Shown: positions 51,677-61,477, counted from the first letter of the stretch. The stretch: 64,000 nt of DNA from a bacterium BMS3Abin02 (GCA_002897675.1 BDSU01000026.1:1-64000); one strand, 5' to 3'. Numbers and translations are program-made. The notes: generated by a model not told the origin, from the letters alone.

Positions 51677-52492
51677 TCAGGATCGCCTCGCTGCCCGGTA
51701 GGTGCCGAGGATGTGGAGATCGTCGATCGAGTGCGGAGGCGGATCCAGGATCCGTGCCAGTCCGGCCGGCCCCGGCTCGTGCAGCAGATCCACGTAGAAG
51801 CGATAGGACCAGGCGGTCCTTCCCGGCCTGGACTCGATGCGGGTCAGGTTGGCGCCGCGCAACCCCAGTTCGGTGAGTGCCAGTGCCAGCGCACCCGGGC
51901 TGTGGGCAGTCGAGAACGAGATCGAGCTCTTGTTGTCGTCGGGCCCGGCGCAGGGAGGGCCGGGGGCGAGGGCCACGAACCGGGTGGCGTTGTGGTCACG
52001 GTCGACAACGTCGGAGAGCAGGACCTTCAGCCCGTAGCGCCGGCGCGCGTCGGGAGGGGCGAGGGCGGCCTGCGTCGGGTCGTGGTCCTCCGCGACGAGG
52101 CGTACCGCGCCGGCAGTGTCCGGCACGGCGACCGGCTCCCATCCACGGACGGTCAGCGTTTCGTGAGCTTGAGCCAGCGCCTCGGGATGCGACAGCACCC
52201 GCCGGATATCGGCCGGTTTCGCGCTGGGAAGACCGAGGAGGGCGTGGCGTATCCGCCCGTAGTGTTCAGCCACGATCGATGCGTCTGCGGTGGCGAGTCC
52301 TTTGAGGACTTCGAGGATGCTGCCTGTCGTCGAGTTCTCGATGGGGACGACCAGCAGGTCGACGCTGCCGTCGGCAAGAGCGGTGAAGGCCTCGGCGAAC
52401 CCGTGCAGTCCCACTGCCTCGGCCTTCGGATACAGGTCCGTCACGGCCTGGTGGCTGTAGGAGCGTTCCTCTCCCTGGTATCCGACCTTCAT
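51677..52492 (-). CDS. pheA: Prephenate dehydratase
   Basis: Converts prephenate to phenylpyruvate in phenylalanine synthesis. 271 residues: catalytic domain with GYQGEERSYSHQA and the NATRF active-site motif, then a C-terminal ACT domain with GALALALTELGLRGANLTRI and ESRP, which binds phenylalanine for feedback control. No chorismate mutase domain. It overlaps the upstream prephenate dehydrogenase gene by 4 bases and is the last gene of the Phe/Tyr operon. Confidence 0.92.
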   Translation of the reverse strand: MKVGYQGEERSYSHQAVTDLYPKAEAVGLHGFAEAFTALADGSVDLLVVPIENSTTGSILEVLKGLATADASIVAEHYGRIRHALLGLPSAKPADIRRVLSHPEALAQAHETLTVRGWEPVAVPDTAGAVRLVAEDHDPTQAALAPPDARRRYGLKVLLSDVVDRDHNATRFVALAPGPPCAGPDDNKSSISFSTAHSPGALALALTELGLRGANLTRIESRPGRTAWSYRFYVDLLHEPGPAGLARILDPPPHSIDDLHILGTYRAARRS

Positions 52493-53538
52493 CGCTCGTC
52501 GCCTCTGATTCGTGCCACGGTCAACGCTTCGGCATTCAACGCCTGGCAGAGAGCCGGAATGTCGCCGTTTCGCACGAACACCTGCAGCAGGCCGCCGCCA
52601 CCGTGAGGCGAGTGGCGAAGCTGCAGGTCACGCACGTCCACTTGGCTGTGGTCCAGCGCCCGGCCGACCGCGGCGAGTTCGCCCGGTCGGTCCAGCAACG
52701 AGACCTCGACCGTGCCCACCGCCGGATGGAGGTCTTCTTGGAGACGGCCCGCCTCGGCCAGTGCCGCGGCGACCTCCGCATGTGCCTCGACTTCGAGGAG
52801 ATCCGCCCATCGTTGCAGCCTGCAACCGAACCGTTCGATGGTCTCGACCACCAACGGCCGGTTGGCAGCCAGCAGCTCGGACCACAGATCGGCATCGGAG
52901 GCGGCCACACGGGTGAGGTCGCGAAAGCCGCCACCGACGAGGGAGAGGTCTCCAAGCTCTGTCGCGGCTTCCGCGATCAACGTGGAAGCCAGCAGCTGCG
53001 GCAGATGACTCACGACGGCGACCGCCCGATCGTGCTCGCCTGCGGACATCCGCACCGGGTTGGCTCCGAGCTGTCGCACGATTTCCTCGACCTGCTCGAT
53101 ATCGTCGGAATCGGCCCCGTCTGTGATGAGGATCCAGGTCGCTCCACGAAACAACACAGGCGTGGCGGCCTCTGGGCCGCTCACCTCCCGTCCTGCCATC
53201 GGATGACCGGGCACAAAGTGGGCGAGATGGGCTCCAGCGGCAATCACGGGGGCTTTGACGCCGGTGACATCGGTCACGAGCACGTCGGTCGAGAGCCTTC
53301 GCAGTGTCACAGGGACCGGTTTCGGCGGGCCGGCCAGGACGAGCAGATCCAGATCCTCGGAGATGAGATCGTCTTCGGAGGTGGCGATTCGGGCTACGGC
53401 GCCTCGCTGGTGCGCCACACGCAGTGACGCAAGGTCCGGGTCCCAGCCGACCAGGTCCCATCCCGCTGCGGCCAGCCCGAGGCCGATCGACGCGCCGATC
53501 AGCCCGGTTCCGAGGATTCCCGCCTTGCCCTCACGCAC
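52489..53538 (-). CDS. tyrA: Prephenate dehydrogenase
   Basis: NAD(P)-dependent oxidation of prephenate to 4-hydroxyphenylpyruvate for tyrosine, 349 residues. Rossmann [17 protein letters not shown] (10-26), the prephenate site HPMAG (152-156 region) and a C-terminal ACT domain ([19 protein letters not shown]) that suggests tyrosine feedback. GTG start overlaps the DAHP synthase stop by 8 bases. Middle gene of the operon. Confidence 0.9.
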   Translation of the reverse strand: MREGKAGILGTGLIGASIGLGLAAAGWDLVGWDPDLASLRVAHQRGAVARIATSEDDLISEDLDLLVLAGPPKPVPVTLRRLSTDVLVTDVTGVKAPVIAAGAHLAHFVPGHPMAGREVSGPEAATPVLFRGATWILITDGADSDDIEQVEEIVRQLGANPVRMSAGEHDRAVAVVSHLPQLLASTLIAEAATELGDLSLVGGGFRDLTRVAASDADLWSELLAANRPLVVETIERFGCRLQRWADLLEVEAHAEVAAALAEAGRLQEDLHPAVGTVEVSLLDRPGELAAVGRALDHSQVDVRDLQLRHSPHGGGGLLQVFVRNGDIPALCQALNAEALTVARIRGDER

Positions 53539-54625
53539 CAGCCCGGCTCCTGCCGGCCGCCGCCACGAGCGGTGTCAGGGCGCGATGTTGCGCTCTACGG
53601 GATTGGTGCAGAATGGTCTCGAACAGTGCCTGCACCACCTGGGGGTCGAGCCCGGAGCCTTCCGCCTCCGCCGCCAGACCGGCCAGGATCTCGGCTTCAC
53701 GGCCGGGACTGTGCAGCGGCAGGCCGCGCGCCGTCTTGGCCTGGCCGATCTCGACCGAACGTGAGAGTCGCTGGGCGAGGAGTCGAAGGATCTGGCGGTC
53801 GATCCGATCGATGTCCTCACGAACCGAGACAATGCCGAGCGCCTCCATGAGCCGCTCGAATCCGGCGCCGTCGAGCTGCTGTGGACCGTCGGAGAGGGCC
53901 CGGTCCGGCTCCGGATGCACCTCGACCATCATGCCGTCGGCTCCGACGGCGCGCCCGGCGAGCGCGAGCGGAGCAATCAAATCTCTGCGACCCGAAGCAT
54001 GGCTGGGATCGATGATCACCGGCAGGTGACTGAGCGCTTTCACGACGGGGACCGCCCCTATGTCGAGGGTATTCCGGGTGCTGGTCTCAAACGTCCGTAT
54101 GCCGCGTTCACACAGCACGACCTGGGCATTGCCGCCGTCCAGGATGTATTCGGCGGCGAGCAGCCACTCATCGACGGTGGCGGCCAGACCTCGCTTGAGG
54201 AGGACCGGCTTGTCCGAACGTGCAACCGCGCGCAACAGAGCGAAGTTCTGCATGTTGCGGGAGCCGATCTGGAGCATGTCGACGTGGCCTGCCACGAGGT
54301 CGACGTCGGCCGGTTCCATCACCTCCGAGATCGTCGGAAGGCCCGTCCTCCTCCCGGCCTTTCCGAGGATGCGGAGGCCTTCCGGACCGAGACCCTGGAA
54401 CGAGTACGGGGAGGTTCTCGGCTTGTAGGCCCCACCGCGCAGCATCGAAGCGCCGTTGCGGGCGACGATCCCGGCAGCTCGCATCATCTGCGCGTCGCTT
54501 TCGATGGCGCAGGGACCGGCGATCACCGGGTAGGAGCCGTTGCCGAACTGCACCGGGCCGACCCGAACCACGGTCGTGGTCGAGCCTTTGCTGCGATGAC
54601 TCTTCAATGTTGGCTGGCTGCTCAT
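53531..54625 (-). CDS. aroG: DAHP synthase-chorismate mutase fusion
   Basis: First enzyme of the shikimate pathway fused to chorismate mutase, 364 residues. The type Iβ-like DAHP synthase part (about 25-260) has [35 protein letters not shown] and [12 protein letters not shown]. The C-terminal AroQ chorismate mutase (about 270-355) is [20 protein letters not shown]. The CM domain is usual at the N-terminus in some Bacilli; here it is at the C-terminus. First gene of the operon, directly behind the Phe/Tyr attenuator. Confidence 0.9.
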   Translation of the reverse strand: MSSQPTLKSHRSKGSTTTVVRVGPVQFGNGSYPVIAGPCAIESDAQMMRAAGIVARNGASMLRGGAYKPRTSPYSFQGLGPEGLRILGKAGRRTGLPTISEVMEPADVDLVAGHVDMLQIGSRNMQNFALLRAVARSDKPVLLKRGLAATVDEWLLAAEYILDGGNAQVVLCERGIRTFETSTRNTLDIGAVPVVKALSHLPVIIDPSHASGRRDLIAPLALAGRAVGADGMMVEVHPEPDRALSDGPQQLDGAGFERLMEALGIVSVREDIDRIDRQILRLLAQRLSRSVEIGQAKTARGLPLHSPGREAEILAGLAAEAEGSGLDPQVVQALFETILHQSRRAQHRALTPLVAAAGRSRAGA

Positions 54626-54664
54626 GGTGTCCGATCCTCTCTCGAGACCAGGACTCCGGGAACG

Positions 54665-54690
54665 AAAAACCCGGAGCCGTCGGCTCCGGG
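54665..54690 (-). terminator. Phe/Tyr operon attenuator terminator
   Basis: Perfect 10-bp stem CCCGGAGCCG/CGGCTCCGGG with a 1-base centre (effective loop larger), followed on the minus strand by TTTTT. It lies between the leader peptide and the DAHP synthase start. Its 5' arm (CCCGGAGCC) can instead pair with the leader segment GGCTCGGG (8 bp, one bulge), an antiterminator; that segment can also pair with the earlier CCCG. This is the full classical attenuator set. Confidence 0.85.
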
Positions 54691-54716
54691 CTGAAGGGGT
54701 TGTGTCGTGTGCCTGC

Positions 54717-54788
54717 CTACTGGCGCGTTCCCTTCACCCGAGCCTCGGGCCCGGCGTAAAAGAACGTAAAGACGTAGGCGGTTCTCAT
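54717..54788 (-). CDS. Phe/Tyr leader peptide
   Basis: A 23-residue frame, [13 protein letters not shown] then [10 protein letters not shown]. Residues 5-11 hold two Tyr and three Phe, the end products of the operon. The Phe/Tyr cluster lies just before the CCCGAGGCTCGGG pairing segment, so a ribosome stalled for charged Phe or Tyr tRNA would free the antiterminator. ATG lies 9 bases past the -10 box and no Shine-Dalgarno is seen, so it is nearly leaderless. Translation is inferred. Confidence 0.82.
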   Translation of the reverse strand: MRTAYVFTFFYAGPEARVKGTRQ

Positions 54789-54797
54789 CTGACGAGG

Positions 54798-54826
54798 AGC
54801 ATAGCCACGTCGTGGGGGAGAGCCAA
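54798..54826 (-). promoter_or_regulatory. Phe/Tyr operon promoter
   Basis: Minus strand: TTGGCT (54826-54821), a 17-base spacer and TATGCT (54803-54798). The predicted start is 2-4 bases before the leader-peptide ATG. Confidence 0.7.
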
Positions 54827-55156
54827 GGAGTTCTTGTCGCGACGCTCCGATGTCGAGACGGACGTTCTGTGGCCACCGAGGACATTCCCGATCGCCGTGC
54901 CACGTGTGTTCCGGCGGCTGCGACAGGGCGATGGGGAAGCCGACCCTCCGTCGGGTCGGTGGGTTGGCTGCTCGATCAGGTAGTTTTGCAGGTAGCAGAC
55001 GAATCAGATGGGAGAAGACGAAGGGTGAGCGCGGGCCATGACCGCAGATTCACCGGCGTTGGGTGAGCAAGGGGTTCTACAGGAGAGTGTGGCTCGTCAA
55101 GGTGTTGCCGAGCGGCCGGCCGGATTCGAAGTGCACCAAGAATGAGGAGGCTTTCA

Positions 55157-56299
55157 GTGGACATCATCAACAGAGGTATGTTCGACGCTCTGGTCGACTC
55201 GACGGCATCGCCCGCGGTGTCGATCTACATGCCCACACATCGTTTCGGGCCGGAGATTCAGCAAGATTCGATCCGTTTGAAGAACCTGCTCCAAGCGGCC
55301 CATCGGAGCCTCGTGAGTGATGGTGTGCGGGCGCCGGAGGCAGAGACACTGCTTCGTCCCGCTTCTGAACTGAGTGATGATCCCAGCTTCTGGCAGCATC
55401 AGGAAGACGGATTGGCCCTGTTCCTCGCACCGGACCGGTTCGACTCATACCGACTCCCCGTGGCGTTCAAGGAATTGGTGGTGGTGGGTGAGACGTTCCA
55501 CGTCAAGCCTCTGCTACGGGTGATGAGCCGGGGCGAGCGCTTCTATGTGCTGGGTCTCAGCCAGCAGCGGGTGCGGCTGCTGCGGGCAACGAGATACCGG
55601 GTGGGTGAGGTCGATATCAAGGATGAGGTCCCGGAGAGTCTGGCCGAAGCGCTCTGGTTCGAGGATCCCGAACGGCAGTTGCAGTTCCATCAGTCGGCAC
55701 GACAAGGAGAAGGAAGGCTGACGGCTACGTTCCATGGTCACGGGATGGGAAAGGAGACGTCGTACAAGCGACTCGAGCGGTTCTTCCGGGCCGTCGATGA
55801 AGGGATCGGCCAGCTCGTCGAAACCGATGCTCCTCTTGTGCTGGCCGGTGTGGAGTACCTGCTTCCGATCTATCGTCGTGTGAGCGAGCATCCCACGATC
55901 CTCGATGGCGAGATCACCGGAAACCCCGAGGACCTCACTGCCGAGGAACTCCACGAACGGGCGTGGAGTATCGCCGAACCGTTCTTTCGAAAGGAACGAG
56001 ATGCAGTCGCGGCATCGTTCGCGACCGGTGCTCGCCCTACCGAAACCACCATCGAGGCCATTCTGCCCGCTGCTTTTCAAGGGCGAGTGGCGACCCTGTT
56101 CGTTGCAGAAGACACGATCGAGTGGGGAGTGGTGAAACTTCCGACATCCGTGGAACGGCACGAAGAACGTGAGCCTGGAGATCGCGATCTGCTCGATCTC
56201 GCCGTCGCGGAGACATGGCGGCACCGAGGATCCGTCTATCTGGAACCGGCCTCGGAGGTCCCGGGCGGCGGGGTGGTTGCCGCCGTGCTCAGATACTGA
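55157..56299 (+). CDS. baeRF-family protein (archaeo-eukaryotic release factor-like)
   Basis: A 380-residue protein resembling bacterial members of the eRF1-like (baeRF3-type) superfamily. Recognisable segments are SIYMPTHRFGPEIQQDSIRL, the mid FHVKPLLRVMSRGERFYVLG and the C-terminal GRVATLFVAEDTIEWGV. Predicted to act near ribosomes in rescue or stress, but no bacterial member has a firmly shown role (established family knowledge). I chose the GTG at 55157, 6 bases after AGGAGG, over the ATG at 55142. Confidence 0.78.
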   Translation: MDIINRGMFDALVDSTASPAVSIYMPTHRFGPEIQQDSIRLKNLLQAAHRSLVSDGVRAPEAETLLRPASELSDDPSFWQHQEDGLALFLAPDRFDSYRLPVAFKELVVVGETFHVKPLLRVMSRGERFYVLGLSQQRVRLLRATRYRVGEVDIKDEVPESLAEALWFEDPERQLQFHQSARQGEGRLTATFHGHGMGKETSYKRLERFFRAVDEGIGQLVETDAPLVLAGVEYLLPIYRRVSEHPTILDGEITGNPEDLTAEELHERAWSIAEPFFRKERDAVAASFATGARPTETTIEAILPAAFQGRVATLFVAEDTIEWGVVKLPTSVERHEEREPGDRDLLDLAVAETWRHRGSVYLEPASEVPGGGVVAAVLRY

Positions 56300-56338
56300 G
56301 ACCGGCTTCGCCCGTCGACCCCTTCCGGGCCTCGCCCG

Positions 56339-57721
56339 TCACGACTCGCAGGGCACGCCGGCATCTCGGAGTGCCTGACGCCCTCGGGCTTGCGCAAGCG
56401 TGAAACTACGCCAGTCGCCCGACTCCTCCACCATCTCACAGAGGATCCAGGGGTCGAGATGGCCGATGAGTGAGGGGACGGCGTCCGCGCTCAGTGAGGA
56501 GAGGTAGCCGACATCCACCGGATACTTCGTCACGTTTGTGCGGGCCATGACGCCGTCGGGGTTGACGGCGGCGGTCCCGATGAGCAGCACGATTCCCGTC
56601 ACGAACGCAGCGAGCGCGAACCGTGAACGTTGCCCGCGCAGCAGCATCGCGGCAACGAGCACGAGCACGACGCCGGCCCAGATCAGGAACACTGCTGCGT
56701 AGAAGCGGGCGTCGGTCAGGCCATACGCGGCCACGTACGAGCGGAGGCGGACAACTGCGCTGGCGAGCACGACGAGCGTCTCCGCGACGAGCACGGTGAG
56801 AAGGGCATCCACGACGCGAGAGCGTTCGATGCCCTGCACGAGGCGGTCGACGGCAAGCGAGAGTGCCACGATGAGCGCACCGACGGTCACGAGTTCGAAG
56901 AAACCTCGCCGCGCATACTCCGCGTAGGTCAGGCCGGTGTTCGTATCGAGCCCACCGAACAGGTAGGCGAACTGAATCGCCACGAATACGGCGAATAACG
57001 CCGCGACGGCGACGAGGCCGGCGGTCGCTTCGACCACCAGGCGCGGGCAAGGGTCCGGATGGGGAGCCGACGTCTCCACGCGCAGTGCGTGCCGGAGCAT
57101 GCCGATCCCCGCCCAGGTCAGGGCTGCAACTGTCAACGTGTGGGCCAGGAAACGTCCCAGATCGATACTGACGATGTCGTCGAGCAGGCGGGAGAAGACG
57201 GCGTCCGCGCCGGCGAACAGGACGATGAACACGATAAGGACCGGCAGCACGACGAGCAATCCGACCAGGACTCGCCCGACCCGACCGCCGGCACGGCCGA
57301 AGGAGATGTCCTCGGTCAGGAAGGTGAAGGTTTCGACGACCGCGGCGAGTACCGATGTGCCGAGCGCTCTTGCGTACCGTCCGACCGTCCACGTACGAAG
57401 GTCGTCGTGTGCGAGCACTCGGATGCACACAATGCCGAGGCCGAGAATGGCGATGACGGTGAAAGTGGTGAGTGGCGGTGCAGTCCTGAACGTCGGGATC
57501 CAGGCGATGGCTGCGAGGACGAGTGCAAGGATTCGTGCCGTCGACGTGGGCCGGATGGAGAGAGTCCACTCGCCGAACCACACGACGGCTGCGAACAGGA
57601 AGCCGGCCGGCCCCAGTCCGATTCCCACCGGATGCTGGAACACCAGCACGTCGAATGCGATGGCCATCAACGTGACGACGGCGGCCGTACGGGTCGGTCT
57701 TGTGACGACTCTCGTGTCCAT
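56339..57721 (-). CDS. DUF4173/DUF4153-like multi-pass membrane protein
   Basis: A 460-residue protein with about 11 membrane helices and a cytoplasmic or lumenal C-terminal domain. The NPDGVMARTNV segment and a helix-dense N-terminal half match the DUF4173 type. Function is unknown. It is divergent from the glutamine-synthetase-like gene and lies convergent with the baeRF-like gene. Confidence 0.7.
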   Translation of the reverse strand: MDTRVVTRPTRTAAVVTLMAIAFDVLVFQHPVGIGLGPAGFLFAAVVWFGEWTLSIRPTSTARILALVLAAIAWIPTFRTAPPLTTFTVIAILGLGIVCIRVLAHDDLRTWTVGRYARALGTSVLAAVVETFTFLTEDISFGRAGGRVGRVLVGLLVVLPVLIVFIVLFAGADAVFSRLLDDIVSIDLGRFLAHTLTVAALTWAGIGMLRHALRVETSAPHPDPCPRLVVEATAGLVAVAALFAVFVAIQFAYLFGGLDTNTGLTYAEYARRGFFELVTVGALIVALSLAVDRLVQGIERSRVVDALLTVLVAETLVVLASAVVRLRSYVAAYGLTDARFYAAVFLIWAGVVLVLVAAMLLRGQRSRFALAAFVTGIVLLIGTAAVNPDGVMARTNVTKYPVDVGYLSSLSADAVPSLIGHLDPWILCEMVEESGDWRSFTLAQARGRQALRDAGVPCES

Positions 57722-57884
57722 ACGCAGGCAACGATAGGTGTGACGCAGCGCCAGGAGACATCAGGCGGCGGCGAGCGCCGCTCGCACTGGCGGTGGTCTC
57801 GATGTTGTTGTGGACTCGGAGAGTCGGCGACGCACCCCGACGTCTAGGATTCACCGACGAGTGGCGGCGACTGAAGGACACCGG

Positions 57885-59258
57885 ATGGAACGGGGCATGC
57901 TCGGCATCGACGACCTTCGAGCCAGGGTGGAAGCCGGCGAGATCGACACCGTCGTCGTCGCATTCACCGACCATTATGGGAGGGTGCACGGCAAGCGTGT
58001 CGATGGTCGGTTCTTCGTCGACGAGGTGTACGAGCACGGCACACACGCCTGCAACTATCTGCTGACTGCCGACATGGAGATGGAACCGGTCCCAGGGTTT
58101 CGGTACGCGAGCTGGGAGTTCGGCTACGGCGACTTCCACATGGTGCCGGACTCATCGACGCTTCGCGTTGCCGACTGGCTTCCCGGCAGCGCGATCGTAC
58201 TGTGCGATCTCGAGGACACCACGACCGGCGAGTTGGTGCCCGTCGCACCGCGTTCGATGCTGCGGCGTCAGATCGACCGTGCCGCCGAGATGGGGTACGC
58301 GGCCAAGGCGGCTTCGGAGATCGAGTACTTCCTGTACGAGACGAGCTACCGCGAGGCCGCCGAGCATCGCTACCAGAACCTCACTCCTGCCGGCTGGTAC
58401 GTCGAGGACTACCACCTGCTCCAAGGCACACGTGAAGAGCACTACAACGGCGCGGTGCGTCGTCACCTGAGCGGGTCCGGCATCCCCGTCGAGAACTCCA
58501 AGGGCGAGTGGGGACGCGGGCAACACGAGATGAACATCCGCTACGCGGACATGCTCGAGATGGCCGACCGGCACACGATCATGAAACTGGCGATGAAGGA
58601 CATCGCCGAGCAGAAGGGCGTCAGTGTCACCTTCATGGCCAAACCCGACGCCGCCGAAGCAGGATCGAGCTGTCACGTGCACCTGAGTTTGTGGCGGGAC
58701 GGCGCCAACGTCTTCCCCGGCGACACGCAGATGGGTCCGATCTCGGGCTCCGACGAGTTCCGGTGGTTCCTTGGAGGCTGGATGGCCCACGTTTCCGAGG
58801 CGATGGTCGCCTATGCGCCGACGATCAACTCCTACAAGCGCTATCAGGAAAAGTCATGGGCGCCGACCCGCATCGCCTGGAGCTACGACAACCGCACCGC
58901 AGGGTTTCGGGTCGTTGGCCACGATGAGGGTCTGCGTATCGAATGCCGAATTCCCGGGGCGGACGCAAACCCATACCTCGTCTATGCGGCCGCCCTTGCC
59001 TCGGGACTGGACGGCATCGCCAACCAGATCGAGCCGCCTGAGATCTTCGAAGGTGACGTGTACGCGGCGCGAGAACTGCCTCGTGTTGCACGCACACTGC
59101 GCGATGCGACCGACGGTTTTGAAGAGAGCGCCTTCATGCGGGAAGCGTTGGGTCCTGACGTACACGAGCATTACCTGCACTTCTTCCGGACCGAACAGGA
59201 TGCCTATGACAATGCCGTGACCGACTGGGAGAAGTGGCGTTACTTCGAACGTATCTGA
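57885..59258 (+). CDS. Glutamine-synthetase-like ligase (gamma-glutamylpolyamine type)
   Basis: A 457-residue GS-fold ligase. It has the N-terminal beta-grasp GDFHMVPD strand, catalytic GEWGRGQHEMNIRY, ATP site GSSCHVHLSLW and IECRIPGADANPYL. The layout fits PuuA/GlnA3-type enzymes that attach glutamate to an amine rather than to ammonia. It heads an operon-like group with SDR, aldehyde dehydrogenase and class I amidotransferase, the gene set of the Puu polyamine route. GAAGGA lies 6 bases before the ATG. The amine substrate is unproven. Confidence 0.82.
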   Translation: MERGMLGIDDLRARVEAGEIDTVVVAFTDHYGRVHGKRVDGRFFVDEVYEHGTHACNYLLTADMEMEPVPGFRYASWEFGYGDFHMVPDSSTLRVADWLPGSAIVLCDLEDTTTGELVPVAPRSMLRRQIDRAAEMGYAAKAASEIEYFLYETSYREAAEHRYQNLTPAGWYVEDYHLLQGTREEHYNGAVRRHLSGSGIPVENSKGEWGRGQHEMNIRYADMLEMADRHTIMKLAMKDIAEQKGVSVTFMAKPDAAEAGSSCHVHLSLWRDGANVFPGDTQMGPISGSDEFRWFLGGWMAHVSEAMVAYAPTINSYKRYQEKSWAPTRIAWSYDNRTAGFRVVGHDEGLRIECRIPGADANPYLVYAAALASGLDGIANQIEPPEIFEGDVYAARELPRVARTLRDATDGFEESAFMREALGPDVHEHYLHFFRTEQDAYDNAVTDWEKWRYFERI

Positions 59259-59266
59259 GGAGAACC

Positions 59267-60043
59267 ATGAACAGACTCGACGGGAAGGCTGCGTTGATCA
59301 CCGGAGCGGGGAGCGGCATCGGTCGCGAAACGGCCCTGCTGTTCTCCGCAGAGGGTGCGGCGGTCGCGGCCGTCGACATCGATCTCGATGCGGTGACGGC
59401 GACGGTCACCGAGATCGATGACGCAGGCGGCAGGGCGGCGGCGATTCGCGCCGACGTCTCGAACGTGGCCGACAACGAGGCAATGGTGGCCGCCGCGGAG
59501 GAGGCGTTCGGGCGACTCGATGTGCTCTTTCTCAATGCCGGCATCATGCACTCGGCCGACGGCGATGCGGTCGGCACCGACGAGGCCGTGTGGGATCTGA
59601 CGATGGACGTCAACGCCAAGGGTGTCTTCCTCGGCTGCAAGTACGGGATCCCCGCCCTGCGTCGCGCCGGTGGCGGATCCGTCATCAACACTGCTTCGTT
59701 CGTGGCCGTCATGGGTGCCGCCACTCCGCAGATCGCGTACACGGCGTCGAAAGGGGCGGTCCTTGCGATGACCCGTGAGCTGGCGGTCGTGCATGCGAAG
59801 GAGAACATCAGGGTCAACGCGCTCTGTCCGGGGCCGCTGCACACCGAGCTGTTGATGAAGTTTCTCGACACGCCCGAAAAGAAGCAGCGACGTCTCGTGC
59901 ATCTGCCGATGGGACGGTTCGGAGAGGCCGAAGAGATGGCGAGGGCGGCCCTGTTCCTCGCCTCCGACGAGTCGTCGTACGTGACGGGAACCGACTTCAT
60001 GGTCGACGGTGGGCTCTCCGCCGCCTACGTGACCGCGGAGTAG
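59267..60043 (+). CDS. Short-chain dehydrogenase/reductase
   Basis: A 258-residue classical SDR. Cofactor motif TGAGSGIG (14-21), NAG motif (LFLNAGI), catalytic YTASK and the PGPLHTEL region. It oxidises or reduces an alcohol or carbonyl with NAD(P). GAGGAG lies 4 bases before the ATG, 8 bases after the ligase stop. In the Puu-like cluster it may replace the usual amine oxidase or act on a side product; this is inferred. Confidence 0.85.
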   Translation: MNRLDGKAALITGAGSGIGRETALLFSAEGAAVAAVDIDLDAVTATVTEIDDAGGRAAAIRADVSNVADNEAMVAAAEEAFGRLDVLFLNAGIMHSADGDAVGTDEAVWDLTMDVNAKGVFLGCKYGIPALRRAGGGSVINTASFVAVMGAATPQIAYTASKGAVLAMTRELAVVHAKENIRVNALCPGPLHTELLMKFLDTPEKKQRRLVHLPMGRFGEAEEMARAALFLASDESSYVTGTDFMVDGGLSAAYVTAE

Positions 60044-60046
60044 GAA

Positions 60047-61477
60047 ATGAAAGGCATGTTCGTCGACGGGACCGCCGTCGAAAGCGCAGACGGGACCACC
60101 AGCACCATCGTCGATCCTGCGAACGGCCGGGCCCTCGCAGACGTCGCCCGTTCGACCCCGTCCGATGTCGATCGGGCCGTTCAGGTGGCACACGAGCGTT
60201 TCGGGGCCTGGCGCAAGACGTCCCCGGGCGAGCGGCGCGACATCCTGCGACGGCTCGCGGGACTGATCCGTCGGGACCAGGAGCGCCTGGCGAGAATCGA
60301 GTCCTCCAACGTCGGCAAACCGATTTCGGCTGCCCGCGGCGAAGTCGGGGCAGTCGCCGCCACCTTCGACTACTACGCAGGAGCCGTCGACAAGATCCAC
60401 GGGCAGACGATCCCGACCGGTGCGCCGGGAACGCTGCTCACGTTCCGTGAGCCGCTTGGCGTGTGCGGCCTGATCGTGCCGTGGAACTTCCCGATGCTCA
60501 TCCTGTCGTGGAAGACGGCACCGGCTCTCGCCATGGGGAACACGATCGTTGCGAAGCCCGCCGAAGTTACGCCGCTGTCGGCGCTGGCGCTCGCCGAACT
60601 CGCCGTCGAGGCAGGAGTGCCGGCGGGTGTGCTCAACGTCGTGCCCGGCAGGGGATCGATCGCAGGTGAAGCCCTCGTGCACCATCCGCTGGTCCGCAAG
60701 CTGTCGTTCACCGGCTCGACCGAAGTCGGTGCCCAGGTCATGCAAGGTGCAGCCGAAGGCATCAAGCGCGTGTCGCTGGAGCTCGGCGGCAAGTCGGCAA
60801 GCGTGGTGTTCGCCGACGCGGACATGGAGCCATGTGTCGAATCATCGATCTGGGCCGTGTACGACAACGCCGGACAGGACTGCTGTTCCCGCAGCCGGAT
60901 CCTCGTGGAGCAGGTGATCTTCGACGCGTTCGTGGAGCGCTTCTCCGCCAGAGCATCGACGATCAAACTCGGAGACCCCGCCGACGAAGCCACGCAGATG
61001 GGACCGCTGATCACCTCCGCCCATCGCGAACTCGTCGAGGGATACCTCGAGATCGGTGATGCCGGCGGAGCGACCAGAGTGTGTGGGGGCGAACGCCCAG
61101 GCGGCGTCCTCGGCGAAGGCAACTACCTCACCCCGGTCGTGTATGTCGATGTCAGGCCGGAGATGACCATCATGCAGGAGGAGATCTTCGGTCCGGTCGT
61201 CGCCATCATGTCCTTCGAAGGCGAGGAGGAGGCGGTTCGACTCGCCAACGACAGCGACTACGGGCTCTCGGGCTCGGTGTGGACCCGTGACATCGGCCGT
61301 GCACTGCGGTTCGTGCGCGAGTTCGAGACGGGGATGATCTCGGTGAACTCGAGTTCCAGCGTCCACATCGAGGCACCGTTCGGCGGGATGAAGAAGAGCG
61401 GCATCGGCCGAGAACAGGGCATGGTCGCACTCGATCACTACAGCGACTACAAATCCGTGTTCATCGCAGACAACTGA
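60047..61477 (+). CDS. Aldehyde dehydrogenase (PuuC-like)
   Basis: A 476-residue NAD(P)-dependent aldehyde dehydrogenase. Motifs are PWNFPMLI, the catalytic Glu in LELGGKSASVVF, the catalytic Cys in NAGQDCCSRSR (one of two adjacent Cys) and EEIFGPVV. It would oxidise gamma-glutamyl-aminobutyraldehyde or a similar aldehyde. It starts 3 bases after the SDR stop and overlaps the amidotransferase (TGATG). Confidence 0.88.
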   Translation: MKGMFVDGTAVESADGTTSTIVDPANGRALADVARSTPSDVDRAVQVAHERFGAWRKTSPGERRDILRRLAGLIRRDQERLARIESSNVGKPISAARGEVGAVAATFDYYAGAVDKIHGQTIPTGAPGTLLTFREPLGVCGLIVPWNFPMLILSWKTAPALAMGNTIVAKPAEVTPLSALALAELAVEAGVPAGVLNVVPGRGSIAGEALVHHPLVRKLSFTGSTEVGAQVMQGAAEGIKRVSLELGGKSASVVFADADMEPCVESSIWAVYDNAGQDCCSRSRILVEQVIFDAFVERFSARASTIKLGDPADEATQMGPLITSAHRELVEGYLEIGDAGGATRVCGGERPGGVLGEGNYLTPVVYVDVRPEMTIMQEEIFGPVVAIMSFEGEEEAVRLANDSDYGLSGSVWTRDIGRALRFVREFETGMISVNSSSSVHIEAPFGGMKKSGIGREQGMVALDHYSDYKSVFIADN

